Below, piece after piece: positions 48,430-60,695 of a stretch of DNA of 64,000 bases. The notes under the pieces are model-generated. The model was not told the origin of the DNA and did not search any database. It worked only from the letters and a program-made list of their open reading frames with translations. Within the stretch, counting starts at the first letter, position 1; each line of letters opens with the position of its first letter. Made by a program: the position numbers and the translations under genes. The DNA comes from Tomocerus qinae (lineage: Eukaryota; Arthropoda; Collembola; Entomobryomorpha; Tomoceridae): NCBI GenBank assembly GCA_020055645.1, contig CM034547.1, positions 67,180,884 through 67,244,883 on the forward strand. Reading direction: 5' to 3'.

Positions 48430-50393
48430 TTTTTCTGTATTAATCAGCCGGAGCCATTCAAGCCAATTCAAACTTACAGTAGTAAACATTAAGTTAACTG
48501 TAAGCTACCCCTTAATGGGTATACTATTTTTTCCGTTCTTTGCACGTTTCATATAAATACTTTAATATCTCTTCGTATAAAGAATGCTAATTGGTCACAA
48601 TATTATATTATTAAAATTCAAACTCATTAGGCACTACAATTAAAACAAGCAAATGACTAACTGAGGGAATGTATTCAAAAGTAATGGCTGGTTGAGGGGA
48701 AAATGGAGCATGTAATATACATGTATAAGTAATAATATAAGTAAGAGTGTTTGGTTTAATATATATGGAATGTTTACGAATTTACTTTCAATTCATACGA
48801 AAAAGGTCAACAACACCAACAACACTATCCTAACTCGACACTACTGACTATGAGGTCACCGGGCTGTAGTGTCTCTCAGTCACTGACTGATTTCGGTGAT
48901 TTTGGAAAAGCAAATAAACTGGTATACCAATTTCGGTGAATTGATTCACACCTCTGAAAAATCCGGAATTTCTCCGAATGTGAAATTCCAGATTTTGCTA
49001 CTTCCGTCTACGTTCGATTGGTCATATCCATACTAGTTTCGGACGACATTTATTTTGTAGTTTATATTCAAGGTGTATATCTGTCTTTTCACAGACAGAT
49101 AGACATCATGTTAAGTACAACGAACTTGGCCTACCCTAATAGAAAGTATCTATGCTAAATGAACTCATGTTATGAAACACGTGCATATTCATTAATCTCG
49201 TAATCCATATCTGATTAGCTTTCCGTGTATTAATGCCCATTGTGAATATAGTTACATCGTTACTCATTACTCGTATCTTGAGGTACTATTATGCTACTGA
49301 ATACAGAATATCACGTATCAATAAAACAATTCGTCACCAAGAAAGTTGTTTTCATTTTTATTTTGTCTCATTCTTACATACAAATATATTAACTAGTTTC
49401 GCCAGCAGTACAACTAAATGTAAAATCTACTGAGAAAAGTTTTTTAGCATGAATAACCCGTTTTCAACTTTGTTTAGTCCCAAATTTTTTGTGATTCTCA
49501 TTGCCATTCGGATGAAACCAAAGCTAGTAGAATTATATCTGGTCAATAATTAATATAGGTACTGTCTACAATACAAAGAATCGACATGTAGAGGTGATAA
49601 AGAATTACGATTCAGTAATTTGATATTAAATATTTAATCAACTGAATTATTTGATGCGTTTCAAAGGTACCTCCAATTTTATTGCTTGCGTTATTTGTTA
49701 CTTGAATCGTTTCCACCTCTATTAATTGATATCGTGTTGTGCTAGGTCAATTAATGAGCTTTAGGGCAAAAAGTTGCTAATACCTAATTATCAGCAACTT
49801 TGCCTAATGATTATCATGCATGCATTAAAGTGGTACCTTTGTACTGGCTTCACAGTGTAACGAAGTATTGGCATATTATTACCACTTACAACGTTACAAC
49901 GTGTGATAAATGGTTTCTATAAATTACATACCTCTATGCCAATAGCTATCTTCAGGAAAATGGTAGCATTGTGGCATGGCATGACAGTGTTTCAGGCTAC
50001 TGGTAAATGTCTTTTCTGTAAGCTTTGTCCAATACGCCTATAATCTATTTAATTAATTGTCATAATTTGCTTGTTAATCTTTTGGCACATGAACTAATTC
50101 CGTTTGTTGTACATCCGTAGTATAAAAGAAGCATGGGAGTTTATTTTTCTTTGAACCAGTGTATAGTGTAAAAATGACAATTGTATAGTGGTAATATTAT
50201 TGTATCTCTGTAATTGCAATGACGTCATGGGAAAATTAAAACAATGAGTTTAAGAATCTAACTTTCTTCAGTTGAGTCTTGAGTCTCTGAGAAGTAGTGC
50301 ATCTTGTACACATCTTGTTGGATGGATTTGCTGAGGGGTGCATATTGTAATTCACTAACCTACCACAACAAATAAAGAGTTGTTGCTTTTACA
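48430..50393. other. Intergenic region between ligases B2 and B3
   Basis: No gene or clear repeat is recognised. It holds the B2 3' flank. The last 60 bases before the B3 start (AATAAAGAGTTGTTGCTTTT) match those before B2 (AATAAAAGAGTTGTTGCTGT), so the proximal 5' UTR was duplicated with the gene. Confidence 0.45.
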
Positions 50394-52770
50394 ATGGCAC
50401 TCATTCCACGAAGGCAGTTATTTCGAAAAATATTCCATAAAATAAGCTTAGATAGCGTTTCATTTCGGCACTATTCCCACATGAGAGTTACAAACGTTTC
50501 AAGAAATGAAAATTTCTCCGTAGTGTCGTCTCAACATCACGTAGACCCCGTTGTGGGAGTTACCATTCCAGAATTCTTGGCGGACAGACTACCGAAATAT
50601 GAAAATTCAGATGCATTCGTAAGTTAAAAATTACTCTTTCAGTTGTCAATTTATTGCATTCAAAATTGGCCAATGACAATATAATTTTCAGAAATGTGCC
50701 TTGACCGGAAGAAAGTATACACACGGCCAGATTTATAAAGCCAGCAGAAGTTTTGCTACTGCTCTTCTGCAATCCGGTCTGAAACGTCAAGATATTGTTG
50801 CAATAGCATTGCCGAATATTCCTGAATGCCCTATAACTTATCTGGGGATCTGGGAGGCTGGACTGATTTCATCTCCAATAAATCCCACTTGTACTTCAGG
50901 TCTGCCTCAAACTAAAGTTTTAATATGTCATATTGGAAATTTTTTTAAAAAATTAACAGAATATTTACATAGGTATATACCCTATAATAACATGTATTGT
51001 CCACCTAGATGAGTACATTAGGCAACTTCAAAATTGTGAGGCTAAAGCGATTGTCACCATCCCACAATTTCTTCCTGCGATCCGAGAGGCACAAAAAGAA
51101 TGTCCGAATTTAAAGTCAATAATAGTCGTCGGAGAACCTCAGGCAGGTTGTCATTCGTTTTTCGAAATGATCAAAATGGACTCCAGCAGTTCAGAATTTC
51201 TCAAAGGATCCCAAATAGACACGACGGAAGTAGTTGCACACATTCCTTACTCCAGTGGAACTACGGGTCTTCCAAAAGGAGTTATGTTGACCCACTCAAA
51301 TTACGCTACGAGCATCTTGCAAAGCTCTCATCAGTCCATCAACATCTCTAATTTTAATGAAGATGGAAACACACAAGAAAGGCTCTTGGGATTGCTTCCG
51401 TTTTTTCATGCATTTGGTGCAGCTAAAATTATGGGAAATAATTTGTATCATGGATCAACAGTTTCCTGTCTTCCTAAATTTGAAGTTGAAACATTTATCA
51501 AAACCATCAGGGAACATAAAGTATGTAATTAAATCACAAATTACACATCTGCGTTCATCTTGTATGTAAATGTCTTAAAATTCCAAATGCAAATCTAAGT
51601 TTTAAATTACTATATATGCAGCTCACGATTTTAACTTTGGTACCACCGTTGATATCCTTCATCGTAAATTGTCCTGAAATTGGAGCAAAGGAATTGAAAC
51701 ACATCAAAGGAATTAATTTTGGTGCGGCTCCAACAGGTCCAACGTTAATCAATAAGCTTTCAGAGAAAATTGGCAAGCCCATTATTATTCAAGAATTATT
51801 TGGCATGACTGAAACATCATCAGCTGTTTTTGCAACGCCTAAAGAATTTGGACACAGGAAATTGGGTTCATGTGGTTCGGTGGTTCCAGGAACTTTTGCC
51901 AAAATTATCAACAATGCTGGAGTAGCTTTAGGTCCAAATGAAACTGGAGAGTTATGCGTAAAAGGACCACAGGTTAATTAGCTCCTCCAGTAATAGTAGT
52001 AATCACACCTTTTTCGCATTTTCACATGTTATACACACAGTTTATAATATGAAGTTACAAGGAGAACTCGATACTTTTCATTATATAACGTTTGTACATA
52101 TTTTGAACACCACAATGACCTATATTACATTTTTTTTACAATTTACTTGTTTAGAAGATTTTATTATTAAATTGTTAATGTTATTTTTCATGCACACAAG
52201 CACAGCCATTATGTTACTAATCGGATGTAATTAATTACAGGTAATGAAGGGTTATTGGCGAAACGAAAAAGCGACAAGGGAGACTATCGATGAAGACCGT
52301 TGGCTTCATACGGGGGATATCTGCTATTACGATAATGATAATTATTTCTACGTAGTCGATCGCCTCAAAGAATTAATTAAAGTAAAAGGGTTGCAGGTAA
52401 TTGCACATAAATTGCGTAAATAAATCTAATCTCCAATAATGATGCCACTCTAGTAATTATCCTCTGTGCATAATCATGTTAGGTAGCGCCTTCGGAGCTA
52501 GAAGATATTCTGAGAAAACACCCGGGAGTGGCTGATGTGGCAGTCATTGGAATCCCGGATGATAAATGGGGAGAGTTGCCAAGAGCCTACATTGTTAAAC
52601 GTGAAATTAGTCTACGGGAAGATGATCTTCACGATTTCATTAATTCTAAAGTCTCAACTCACAAAAAACTCAAAGGAGGCATTCAATTCATTGACGCCAT
52701 TCCAAAAACTGTCAGTGGAAAAATTCTTCGCAAAGACTTAAAACATAATTTTCTAAAAATTGGAATATAA
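50394..52770 (+). CDS. Acyl-CoA synthetase, 4CL-like (class B, copy B3)
   Basis: Six exons (50394-50618, 50692-50899, 51009-51520, 51622-51972, 52241-52396, 52483-52770) give 579 aa. Motifs are [43 protein letters not shown] and SGKILRK. One codon is missing from the loop after AKIIN relative to B1 and B2. Exons 1-2 and intron 1 follow B2, but part of exon 3 follows B1 almost base for base (GEPQAGC, then [15 protein letters not shown], where B2 has GEPQEGC and [15 protein letters not shown]), so it is mosaic. The N-terminus is basic ([16 protein letters not shown]). The C-terminus LKIGI is not a PTS1. The next gene, 0.7 kb downstream on the same strand, is the Tan-like hydrolase. Confidence 0.92.
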
Positions 52771-53457
52771 TGTATTCAAAATTTTTTAAAGCTGTATAAT
52801 GTTGCTTACAAGTAAAAATCTAATTAAACAGAATAACAAAACCGTAATAGTAAGCAGTATAGAGTATGGACTCTTTAAAACTATGATGTTTAATTGATTT
52901 TGTTACACATTAAAAATTTAATTATGAGCGAAAAGGTTTATAATATGAATGCAGGTTGAAGAGATTGAAGATGCGTGGCATTAACCCTGACATTTTATCT
53001 GATATAAATATTATATCTATAATTGACAAGTGGAATGTATGTAACCCATATGTATGCTTATAGATTGTCTGTAAATATTTACGAAGGAATTGTTTTGACT
53101 TGTCATTATATATATTACTAGGACTGTAGGACTTAACGTAAATAGATTCAGTTAAAATGTACATCCTTCAAACTTTAAGCATATAACGATTTAATACCAA
53201 CGACTTGTGGCTCGTGTTTAGTTTATCTACATACATCATTCATCATTTAATGATATTTTATAATCAAATTAATGTGAAGGATAACCAGTTCATAGATAAT
53301 TTACATATGGGAACTTGGGAACCTAAATAATCTCATTCAGCTCTCATACTATCCCTCCTTCTCTCATACTTTCATGCAAAGCACAAAGCTACGCCGTCCT
53401 TACTGCTTCAGTTTGTGACAGCAGAAAATAACAGGACAGAAAAATACATTAATTATT
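52771..53457. other. Intergenic region between ligase B3 and the Tan-like gene
   Basis: AT-rich, with no gene or repeat recognised. It contains the B3 3' flank and the presumed promoter of the C45 hydrolase. Confidence 0.4.
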
Positions 53458-56400
53458 ATGGACAATTTTGAGAATTCCCAAGTATTGGACCAAGTTCCAA
53501 TTCTTCATATTCGTGGGACAAACTATCAAGTAGGACTTGCCACGGTATGTTGTTAATTTCTGGAAATTGAAAATATTCTGTAAATTGGACGAGAATTAGT
53601 AAACAATTTTTTAGCTCGCCTGATAAAGCGAGCTTATAGAATCGCACAGTCCGTCCGTACGTCCGTACGTCCGTCCGTCCGTCCGTCCGTCCGTCCCCAC
53701 GCTAACTTTCGAAAGCAATGACGGATATTGACCAAACTTGGCAAAAACAATGCCTACGGACCACTGACGATCCCTATTGAATTGGGGGTAAATCGGTCCA
53801 TTGGTTACCGAGATACCGCGCGCTCACTTTGTCTTCATTTTGATAGTCAAAGTGATAATTTGCCATTAAATGGACATTGGAAAGTTCAAAGGCGTTTCCT
53901 ATAAATTGTTAGCGGGATAGTATAAAATATATCAATCCGCTTCTACCAAATTTGAGATTTTATAATAAAGCAAATAAAACCGGAAAATAACTATTAGACG
54001 ATGGAAAAAAATCTATTTTGGATTTTTATTCTATTTTATAGTCAAATTTTAATTTTTTGATTTCCTCATTTTTAGCTCGCCTGAATAAGGCAGCTTATAG
54101 AACCGCACAGTCTGTCCGTACGTCCGTACGTCCGTCCGTCCGTCCGTACAAACGATAACTTTCGAAAGCAATGATGGATATTGACCAAACTTGGCATAAA
54201 CTATGCCTATGGACTGGTGACGAACCCTATTGATTTTGGTTCAAATCGGTCCATAAGTTGCTGAGATACCGCGCGCTCACTTTGTCTTTATTTGATAGTC
54301 AAAGCAGAAAATGGGCCATAAAAATTTCAATTGTGTTTCCTATTAATTGTTAGCGAGATAGTATAAAATATTTAACTCTGCTTCGACCATATTTAAGATT
54401 TTATAATAAAGCAAATTAAATAGGAAAATAACTATTATACGATTGAAAAAAATCTTTCGCATAACTTTCGAATGCAATGACGGATATTAATTAAACTTGG
54501 TAAAAACCATACCTATGGGCTGGTGACGATCTCTATTGATTTCGGGCAAATCGCTCCATTAGTTGCTGAGATGCCGTGCGCTCACATTGTCTTCATTTTG
54601 ATAGTCAAAGTGAAAAATGGGCATTAAAAAGTTAAATTGCGCTTCCTATAAATTGTTAGAATGATAGTATAAAATATTTCACTCCGTTTCTACCAAATTT
54701 ATTTTGAATTTATGTTTCATCGATTTTGATTTTGTATTGATTTTGATAGTAAAGATTAATCAAATTTGATTTACTGTTGATTTTGATATTCAACATTAAT
54801 CAATTTTGATTTTCTGCTGATTTTCATAGTCAACAATTATCTATTTTGATTTTCTGTTGATTTTTCAAATGATATAGGTTCGTTTCCTTATAATATCAAT
54901 GTCTGAATTTTTAATATGTCGTAGCTACATATATAAAGACTCAATTCTGAAAGCTTGATCAAAATCCATACGTTCGGTTTTGTGTTACGTGCGACTTTTC
55001 CTCTACCAAAATGTGTACACGACACGGTAACCTTTACTCAGGCGAGCTTCTGTTACGGCTTGCTGTAGGTTTTTTAGATTTATATTCGTTTGTTTAAATG
55101 TTGGTATTTGAATTCTCTAAGGGGCGGACCTTCAAGGACATGATCGAACATTTTTATACGTATGATTTCTTCAACAATGTTGTTTTGGCAAATTACACTA
55201 CTCTTCTGGGAAAGCAAATGTATGATGATGCGCTAAGGCTTTGTGAAACGAAATTCCCAAGATATGTCGACGAGCTAAGAGGAATAGCCAAAGGCTCTGG
55301 AGTTCCTTTTCACAAAGTAACTTTTAATTTCACTGCTAAATATTAATCAGTGTGAGGTAATGAAATAAAATTCTTAATATTATCAAGATTTTCATGCTGC
55401 ATATTGACTCCCTTACCGCTGCTCCTCCAGATGACCTAAAAAATAAACAAATCCAAGCTGACTCTGGTTGTACAAGTATTTTGTGTAATAATTCTGAGGT
55501 AACTGGAACATCTCTACATAATATTCGTGTTGACTAACTTCTAAAGGGGTGTCCAACCTCATGTACAGATTATTCTAGCTCAGAATGAGGATGGATGGCC
55601 GGAAAATGTCAATCGCTTTTACATAGTAGTAGCTGATATTATAGATGATGATGGACGGAAATTAGAGAAGTTCGCTTCCTTAAGCTACTCTGGATTACTT
55701 CCTGGATATTCAATGGGATTTAACAACAAAGGAGTCGTCTTCTCAATCAATACACTTGTGGCCAAAGAAAGATTCCCGGAAGGATCTCGTAAACAAAATT
55801 CATTACTGCATTTTCTAAGTTCCTGAATTAATTTATAATTATGTTAACTGAATTTTATGCCTATTTAGCTCGGTGGTTTGTTACAAGAGCTTTACTAAGT
55901 GCTTCTAGTCATGAAGAAGTACTGGAGATTGCTTCTGACTCTGGTGTCGGTGTTGCTGATGGATTTAGTGTTAACATCTGTTACACAAAAGAAAAGGCAG
56001 TGCAAATGTACAGCATTGAAGTAGCACCTCCGAAAATCACTTCGGATAGCAAAGTTTTAGAAAGGAAGTCCCAAGTGAGTGTCAAAGCTGTTTCTTCTGG
56101 AGAGAGTTACATTCACTGCAATAGGTATTTTTCATTGATAAAAGTGTCTTTTAGTAAAATTGCTGCGAACATGCTTTACCCACTTTTGACTTTTATATCG
56201 AATCATATGAGAAAAATAATATTCAATAGAAAATACTAACTTCTCTCTTAGATATCTACACTTACAAGTGCCAGAACTGGATGAATGTCTCACAAGTACA
56301 ATTCGCCGTCATGCAGCTTTAGAGAAGTTGCCAGTTCCATCAACAATGCAGTTAGTGAAAAATGCCATGAGCGACCACAGTGATAACCAATACCCAGTTT

Positions 56401-56636
56401 ACCGAAGATTTCAAGAAGGGGGAAAGGATGGGGCCAAAACTGTTGCCACAGGTAGTCATTTACAGAGCATACCTATAATGGCTGGAGTAGGTATCTCTTA
56501 TGTAAATTATGCAATCAGATCAAACTGAATTTATTCTGTAACAGGAATATTCGATATTGGGCAAAGAACGTGGTCGATATATGCCAACACACCTTCGCTA
56601 TCTGAAGCGACTGCGGTCATCTCTATGGACTTATGA
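53458..56636 (+). CDS. Tan-like C45 N-terminal-nucleophile hydrolase/acyltransferase
   Basis: Seven exons (53458-53544, 55122-55316, 55388-55498, 55569-55788, 55869-56124, 56252-56451, 56545-56636) join to 386 aa, the usual length of arthropod Tan. The family comprises Ntn hydrolases that self-cleave before a Cys. It includes Tan (hydrolyses N-beta-alanyl-dopamine and carcinine in cuticle and photoreceptors) and the fungal acyl-CoA:isopenicillin N acyltransferase. The cleavage motif GCTS places Gly121/Cys122, the position known for Drosophila Tan. Other family features are PILHIRGTNYQVG near the N-terminus, GVPFHK, TRALLSAS and KTVATGIFD. The usual GHNED appears as LAQNED, so the His is Gln. 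Intron 1 (1.6 kb) is filled by a repeat element. Tan activity is the likeliest role; an acyltransferase role cannot be excluded. Confidence 0.88.
53613..55048. mobile_element. CGTC-rich repeat element in intron 1 of the Tan-like gene
   Basis: Outer ends are short inverted repeats: AGCTCGCCTGATAAAG on the left, and AGCTCGCCTGAGTAAAGG read in reverse on the right. Inside are about three related tandem units (53613-54070, 54073-54460 and a partial 54460-54700). The first two begin AGCTCGCCTGA and carry a CGTC/CGTA microsatellite; all three share AACTTTCGAA(A/T)GCAATGA then GATATT. There is no protein frame. It looks like a non-autonomous DNA element with internal duplication. Confidence 0.6.
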
Positions 56637-57057
56637 TCAAATGGAGAAAATTCGCCATTGTATTTGCTTTTGCATTGAGAATGATTAATTTCATTCGATC
56701 TTGGAACTGTGGAACCAATAAAGCATCACAGAAGGCAATTGGTTCTTTGTCGAAGATTGTTATTTATTTACTTTCGTTAGGAACAACTATTATACTTATC
56801 TCTTACGGTAGATACTGTATTATGTATATTTGAAAACACAATTGATCCTAAAATTACATCTAAACAAAAAGAAGTTGTCGCTGTAATAATTATATTGAAG
56901 GGTACAATATAGCGAAGGAATAGTTATTTAGTATATTAGCAGCAGCTTGAATACAGCACAGTAAGGCTGAAGGCACAGTTTAATAGTATCGTGTAAAATA
57001 AGGTGTACACATTCCTATCAACGTTTTACAATGCTGCAAGGATTATTTTGGAATTCT
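56637..57057. other. Intergenic region between convergent genes
   Basis: The 3' ends of the Tan-like gene (+) and lipocalin 1 (-) face each other here. Nothing else is recognised. Confidence 0.4.
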
Positions 57058-58933
57058 CTATTGAATAATAGCAGTAATGAAATTCCAAAGTTTGTGAGTT
57101 ATTTTTGAGAAAAGGTTGCCAGATTCCTTTGTGTCCATTTCTGCTTTACATTTATCGTAGCTATAATAGTAAAAGCTTTTGGGATCAAATCCCAGTAATG
57201 TTACATGTTCTTCAATTATATTTCTGGTTGCAGAGTCAAATTCTTTGGTTTTGGAAGCAACAGAGAAACTTCTATGTCCATTGGTCCAACAATTCACCGT
57301 AACCGTGTAATTTTCATTGGCAAGAGTAATCCAAAATTCTCCTAACAGAAAATAGTATTTTGATTATTCTTTTGACTATGACCTTCATTTAGAAGAAAAT
57401 CAACACTTGCATAAATGCTCTTATCGCACCTGTTATAATCAATGGGCTTCAACCCTTAATTGGATAAAAATAATAACTATAATGAATAGGAAACTACTAG
57501 TGAACCCAGCTAAGGGGGCAAATCTAGCACTCAAGAGAAATTCAGCAGGCCACCCATCACAGTAATAAAAACAATTTCGAAAACATCCCATTAGGTTGTT
57601 AACTTTGTAAATACAAAGTACATTTAAATTAATACGCCTTTATTTTCCCTTTTATTAGCTGCAGCCCCAACTTCCTGATAAAAAGGAATTTCCTAAATCA
57701 AAATAATAACTGTAGATCGTAGCATCAAATACAGGGAACAATGAAAGACTATTTCCAAAAAAACTCCTACAAAGTTACCAAAACTATTAAAATCGAAAAA
57801 ATAAGATCCCCTCTAGGATTTTGGAAAAACGTTCAAATCCCATGAGTACAACTTAAGAATAAATATTTTTAAAGAATAGTTAATTACCCAGTGCTGTTAT
57901 TTAATTCTACAAAAAGATATCCCAACTGGCACAAAGGAATTAAGAGGGTAGTAAAAAGTAAACCTAGCTCTATTAAAAAATGTTGAATAAGTTTTTCGAT
58001 ATTATAGCAGAACCAATTTGGGTTAGAAGTTTTGAAATGCTATTTAATACGCACATTACGATCATTACGAAATGTTCCCTTTCGCTAATCATTTCCATTC
58101 GATCCCCAGTCACCATTCAACCTTCTTATGTAAACTACTATTATTTAGATGTTATAACAATCATATGAAACGACTCATTTCGTTGGTTTAGAGAAATTGA
58201 GCTTGCGCATTTTACTTTTTTGCTTTTAAGGAGCCTTCATATATTCCGTGTGCAGTTGATGGGAGGAAGGGATACCCAAAAGTGTTGCAGTCAGCACTTG
58301 CGTTACACATGTGGGAGGGGGTTTTGCTTTACGTAATATATGCAGGTTCCCTAGGTTCTCCCTACCACACGTACATACATATATATAAATATATAAATAT
58401 ATATAGACAGGTAAATTTATCAAGTCTGCGATTATATATAGAGATACTTACCTCTGAACTCCTTTTCGCCCTTGAGTTTCCACAGAAAACGATCATCGTC
58501 AGGTGTTGTAACAATTTCTATTTTTCTCCCGTCAAACCCTGTTTTAATAAAAATATCCGGTTTCTCCATGGCCATTGTTAAACAAGATCTCTTAATGTCA
58601 TCATCGCTTAATTCCTGAACTGGAATTCCGGACACCATGGAGCAGGTTTGATATAGTTCGTATTTGTGGTATAGAGGAAAGTACCAAATTGACCCATCTA
58701 CTTCATTGTTCACCTTCAAATTAATCACGTTCAATATTTTTTATTAACTGCAGACACAATTAGGACAAATCGGTGTTAAAATGTTAAATCGCTCCAACCT
58801 GAGTATTTTCGATTAAATTAAATTCACTCCTCTGCGGGAAAATACAGGGGCGTTCTTCCCACTCAGTGATATTCCCAGCGTTGCAAATGGCAAAATAGAA
58901 GACGGTAAAAATGAGTATATAGAAATGGGCCAT
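57058..58933 (-). CDS. Secreted lipocalin, ApoD-like (lipocalin 1)
   Basis: Three exons, in transcript order 58933-58799, 58713-58452 and 57341-57058, join to 226 aa. A signal peptide (MAHFYILIFTVFYFAICNA, residues 1-19) is followed by ITEWEERPC. Then come the barrel strands and a C-terminal helix region, FDSATRNIIEEHVTLLGFDP then YSYDKC, which matches the ApoD/insecticyanin end (D..TR..I...L...G.D then D..C). Cysteines at about 30, 77, 96, the one in VNCW, and the one in YDKC fit the disulphide pattern of insect lipocalins. Lipocalins carry small hydrophobic ligands outside the cell; the ligand is unknown. A 27-residue tail after the last Cys is absent from lipocalin 2. Intron 2 contains a 954-bp repeat that begins four bases inside the donor. 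Confidence 0.78.
57494..58447. repeat. 954-bp direct repeat, copy 1 (in lipocalin 1 intron 2)
   Basis: This segment is repeated at 61273-62226 in the same orientation and exactly the same length. I saw only two base differences (near 57523 and 58199). It starts CTACTAGTGAACCC and ends in AT-rich TATATATAGAGATAC. No terminal inverted repeats, protein frame or clear target duplication were found. In this copy it makes up most of lipocalin 1 intron 2. Confidence 0.9.
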
Positions 58934-59784
58934 ATTGGTGTGTATTTGTGGAATGATAATGAAATATGACACTTTGTAACTATAAAAGTATGGAATTCAA
59001 AATGAATTAAGATTATTTTATCCGTTTTGTGAAGACCTGTTTATCTATTAAATCCATTATCTCTATTCTAATTTATGCATTTCTATTCAGCTACAGGTAT
59101 CGCTTACAAATAGGGAAAGATCACTTTCAGAGTATCTTGATATTCCCCGCAAATGTCAGGCGCATCTGTTGATACGATGAATATGCGCTAGTACAGCTGC
59201 AAAAAGTTGCACTGTTTACATACAAATGCACTTTCTTCCTGGAGAATTTTACTGTACTGTAATGTATATGCATGTACCTCTGCCTCTACCTAATGCAGAT
59301 AGTGTAAGACGTGAGCTGAAGAACAGCTTAAAGCAGGGTTAGACGATGTGAAGATTAGACTTTGACTTATGTGGATTTAGAACTTAGTACATTCATCATG
59401 CAGTCAATAATGGTACTTCTATCAATATCCGTTTTAGAAAAATCACATGTTTTTGAAGCTTTGTTAAGATAATGGAATATTTAAGACATAATTATTAAGC
59501 ATTCATGACCATCTCAATGACCAGGACTTTGGAGTCGGGATAAGTCTTTAGAGATATGCTAATGATGTCTTTATTTTTGTATATTTTCTTAACTCCCACC
59601 AAACGTATATTATTTGGTACACATTCATTTGGAAATTCTGAGTTGATCATAAATCAGAAAAGCAAAGAAAAAGTTTAAAAGTACATTAGGTTATTAAGTA
59701 GTACAATGGTTAGCATTAAAGAGTCAACATTGGTGCCAGGAAGTGTTCTTCTCTTATCACTTTTTTAAGTGATGCGATTCGTTC
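58934..59784. other. Intergenic region between the two lipocalin genes
   Basis: It holds the lipocalin 1 promoter and the lipocalin 2 3' flank, both - strand. No other feature is recognised. Confidence 0.4.
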
Positions 59785-60695
59785 TTAAGCATCTTGACAA
59801 CTATCGTAGCTGTAGTCATAAATGTACTTCGGGTTGAATCCCAAAGAAGTTACATGTCTGATAATCTTTTGTCTTGTCTCGGCATCAAATGTCTTTGTTG
59901 TTGACGCTGCAGAGAAACTACGATGCCCATTGGCCCAGCATGCCACAGAGACCACAAAGTTGTCACCAAAAAGAGTTACCCAGACTTCTCCTTTAATGTA
60001 CATAAAATAAATTAAATTTTAGCCTAATTTACAGCTTAGCGTTTTCAATTAAATCGATTCGATTTCGATTAAAAATATAGACAACCTCTGTATTTTGTTT
60101 CTCCCTTAAGCTTCCAAAGAAAACCTCCAAATTTTCCAGGAGCGACAACAAATTCGACTTTCTTCCCAGAAAAGCCTTCCGTAATGTACATTCCTCCTTT
60201 TTCCATTTTTGTTACCAAACAAGATTTCTTAATGTCATCGTCAGTCAAATTTTTGACTGGAATACCCGAAACTATAGATGCCCACTTGTACAGCTCGTAC
60301 TTGCTTAACAAAGGTGAATACCAAGTATCGTCCCAGGCACTGATTTCGTTGTTTTCCTTCATAAATATTATTAATTTTAAATGGTAGACCATTTATGCCA
60401 CTAAAATCTTAAATAATAAAAATTAAATAACATTGTTCCAATTATAATTAATCTTTGCTTTTCCAGGCAGATTTTGTTTTGTACATTGCAATTTTAAATA
60501 GAAATGTATGTGTATAGATAAGAAAAGAGATACTAATGAAAAAATACTAACAAAGTCAGATGACACTTCATCGTCAACAATTTTAAGTGGCATTCGTAAA
60601 CAAGGTCCTTCTTCCCATTGGGAGATATTGACACAATTGCACAGAGAGAAAATTGAGCAGAAAAATATTAGACATTGTAGAGTTATCGATGACAT
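59785..60695 (-). CDS. Secreted lipocalin, ApoD-like (lipocalin 2)
   Basis: Three exons, in transcript order 60695-60552, 60356-60086 and 59990-59785, join to 206 aa. The intron positions and phases (0, then 1) match lipocalin 1, so the two are tandem duplicates. A hydrophobic signal peptide ends around residue 21, followed by VNISQWEEGPC. Shared core blocks are KYELY, VSGIPV then DDDIK then SCL, FLWKLKGE, CWANGHRSFS and FDAETRQKIIRHVTSLGFNP. The last Cys (YDSCQDA) is near the C-terminus, as in typical lipocalins. Intron 2 is only 95 bases here, the state without the 954-bp repeat. The function is extracellular binding of a small hydrophobic ligand by family; the ligand is not known. Confidence 0.78.
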
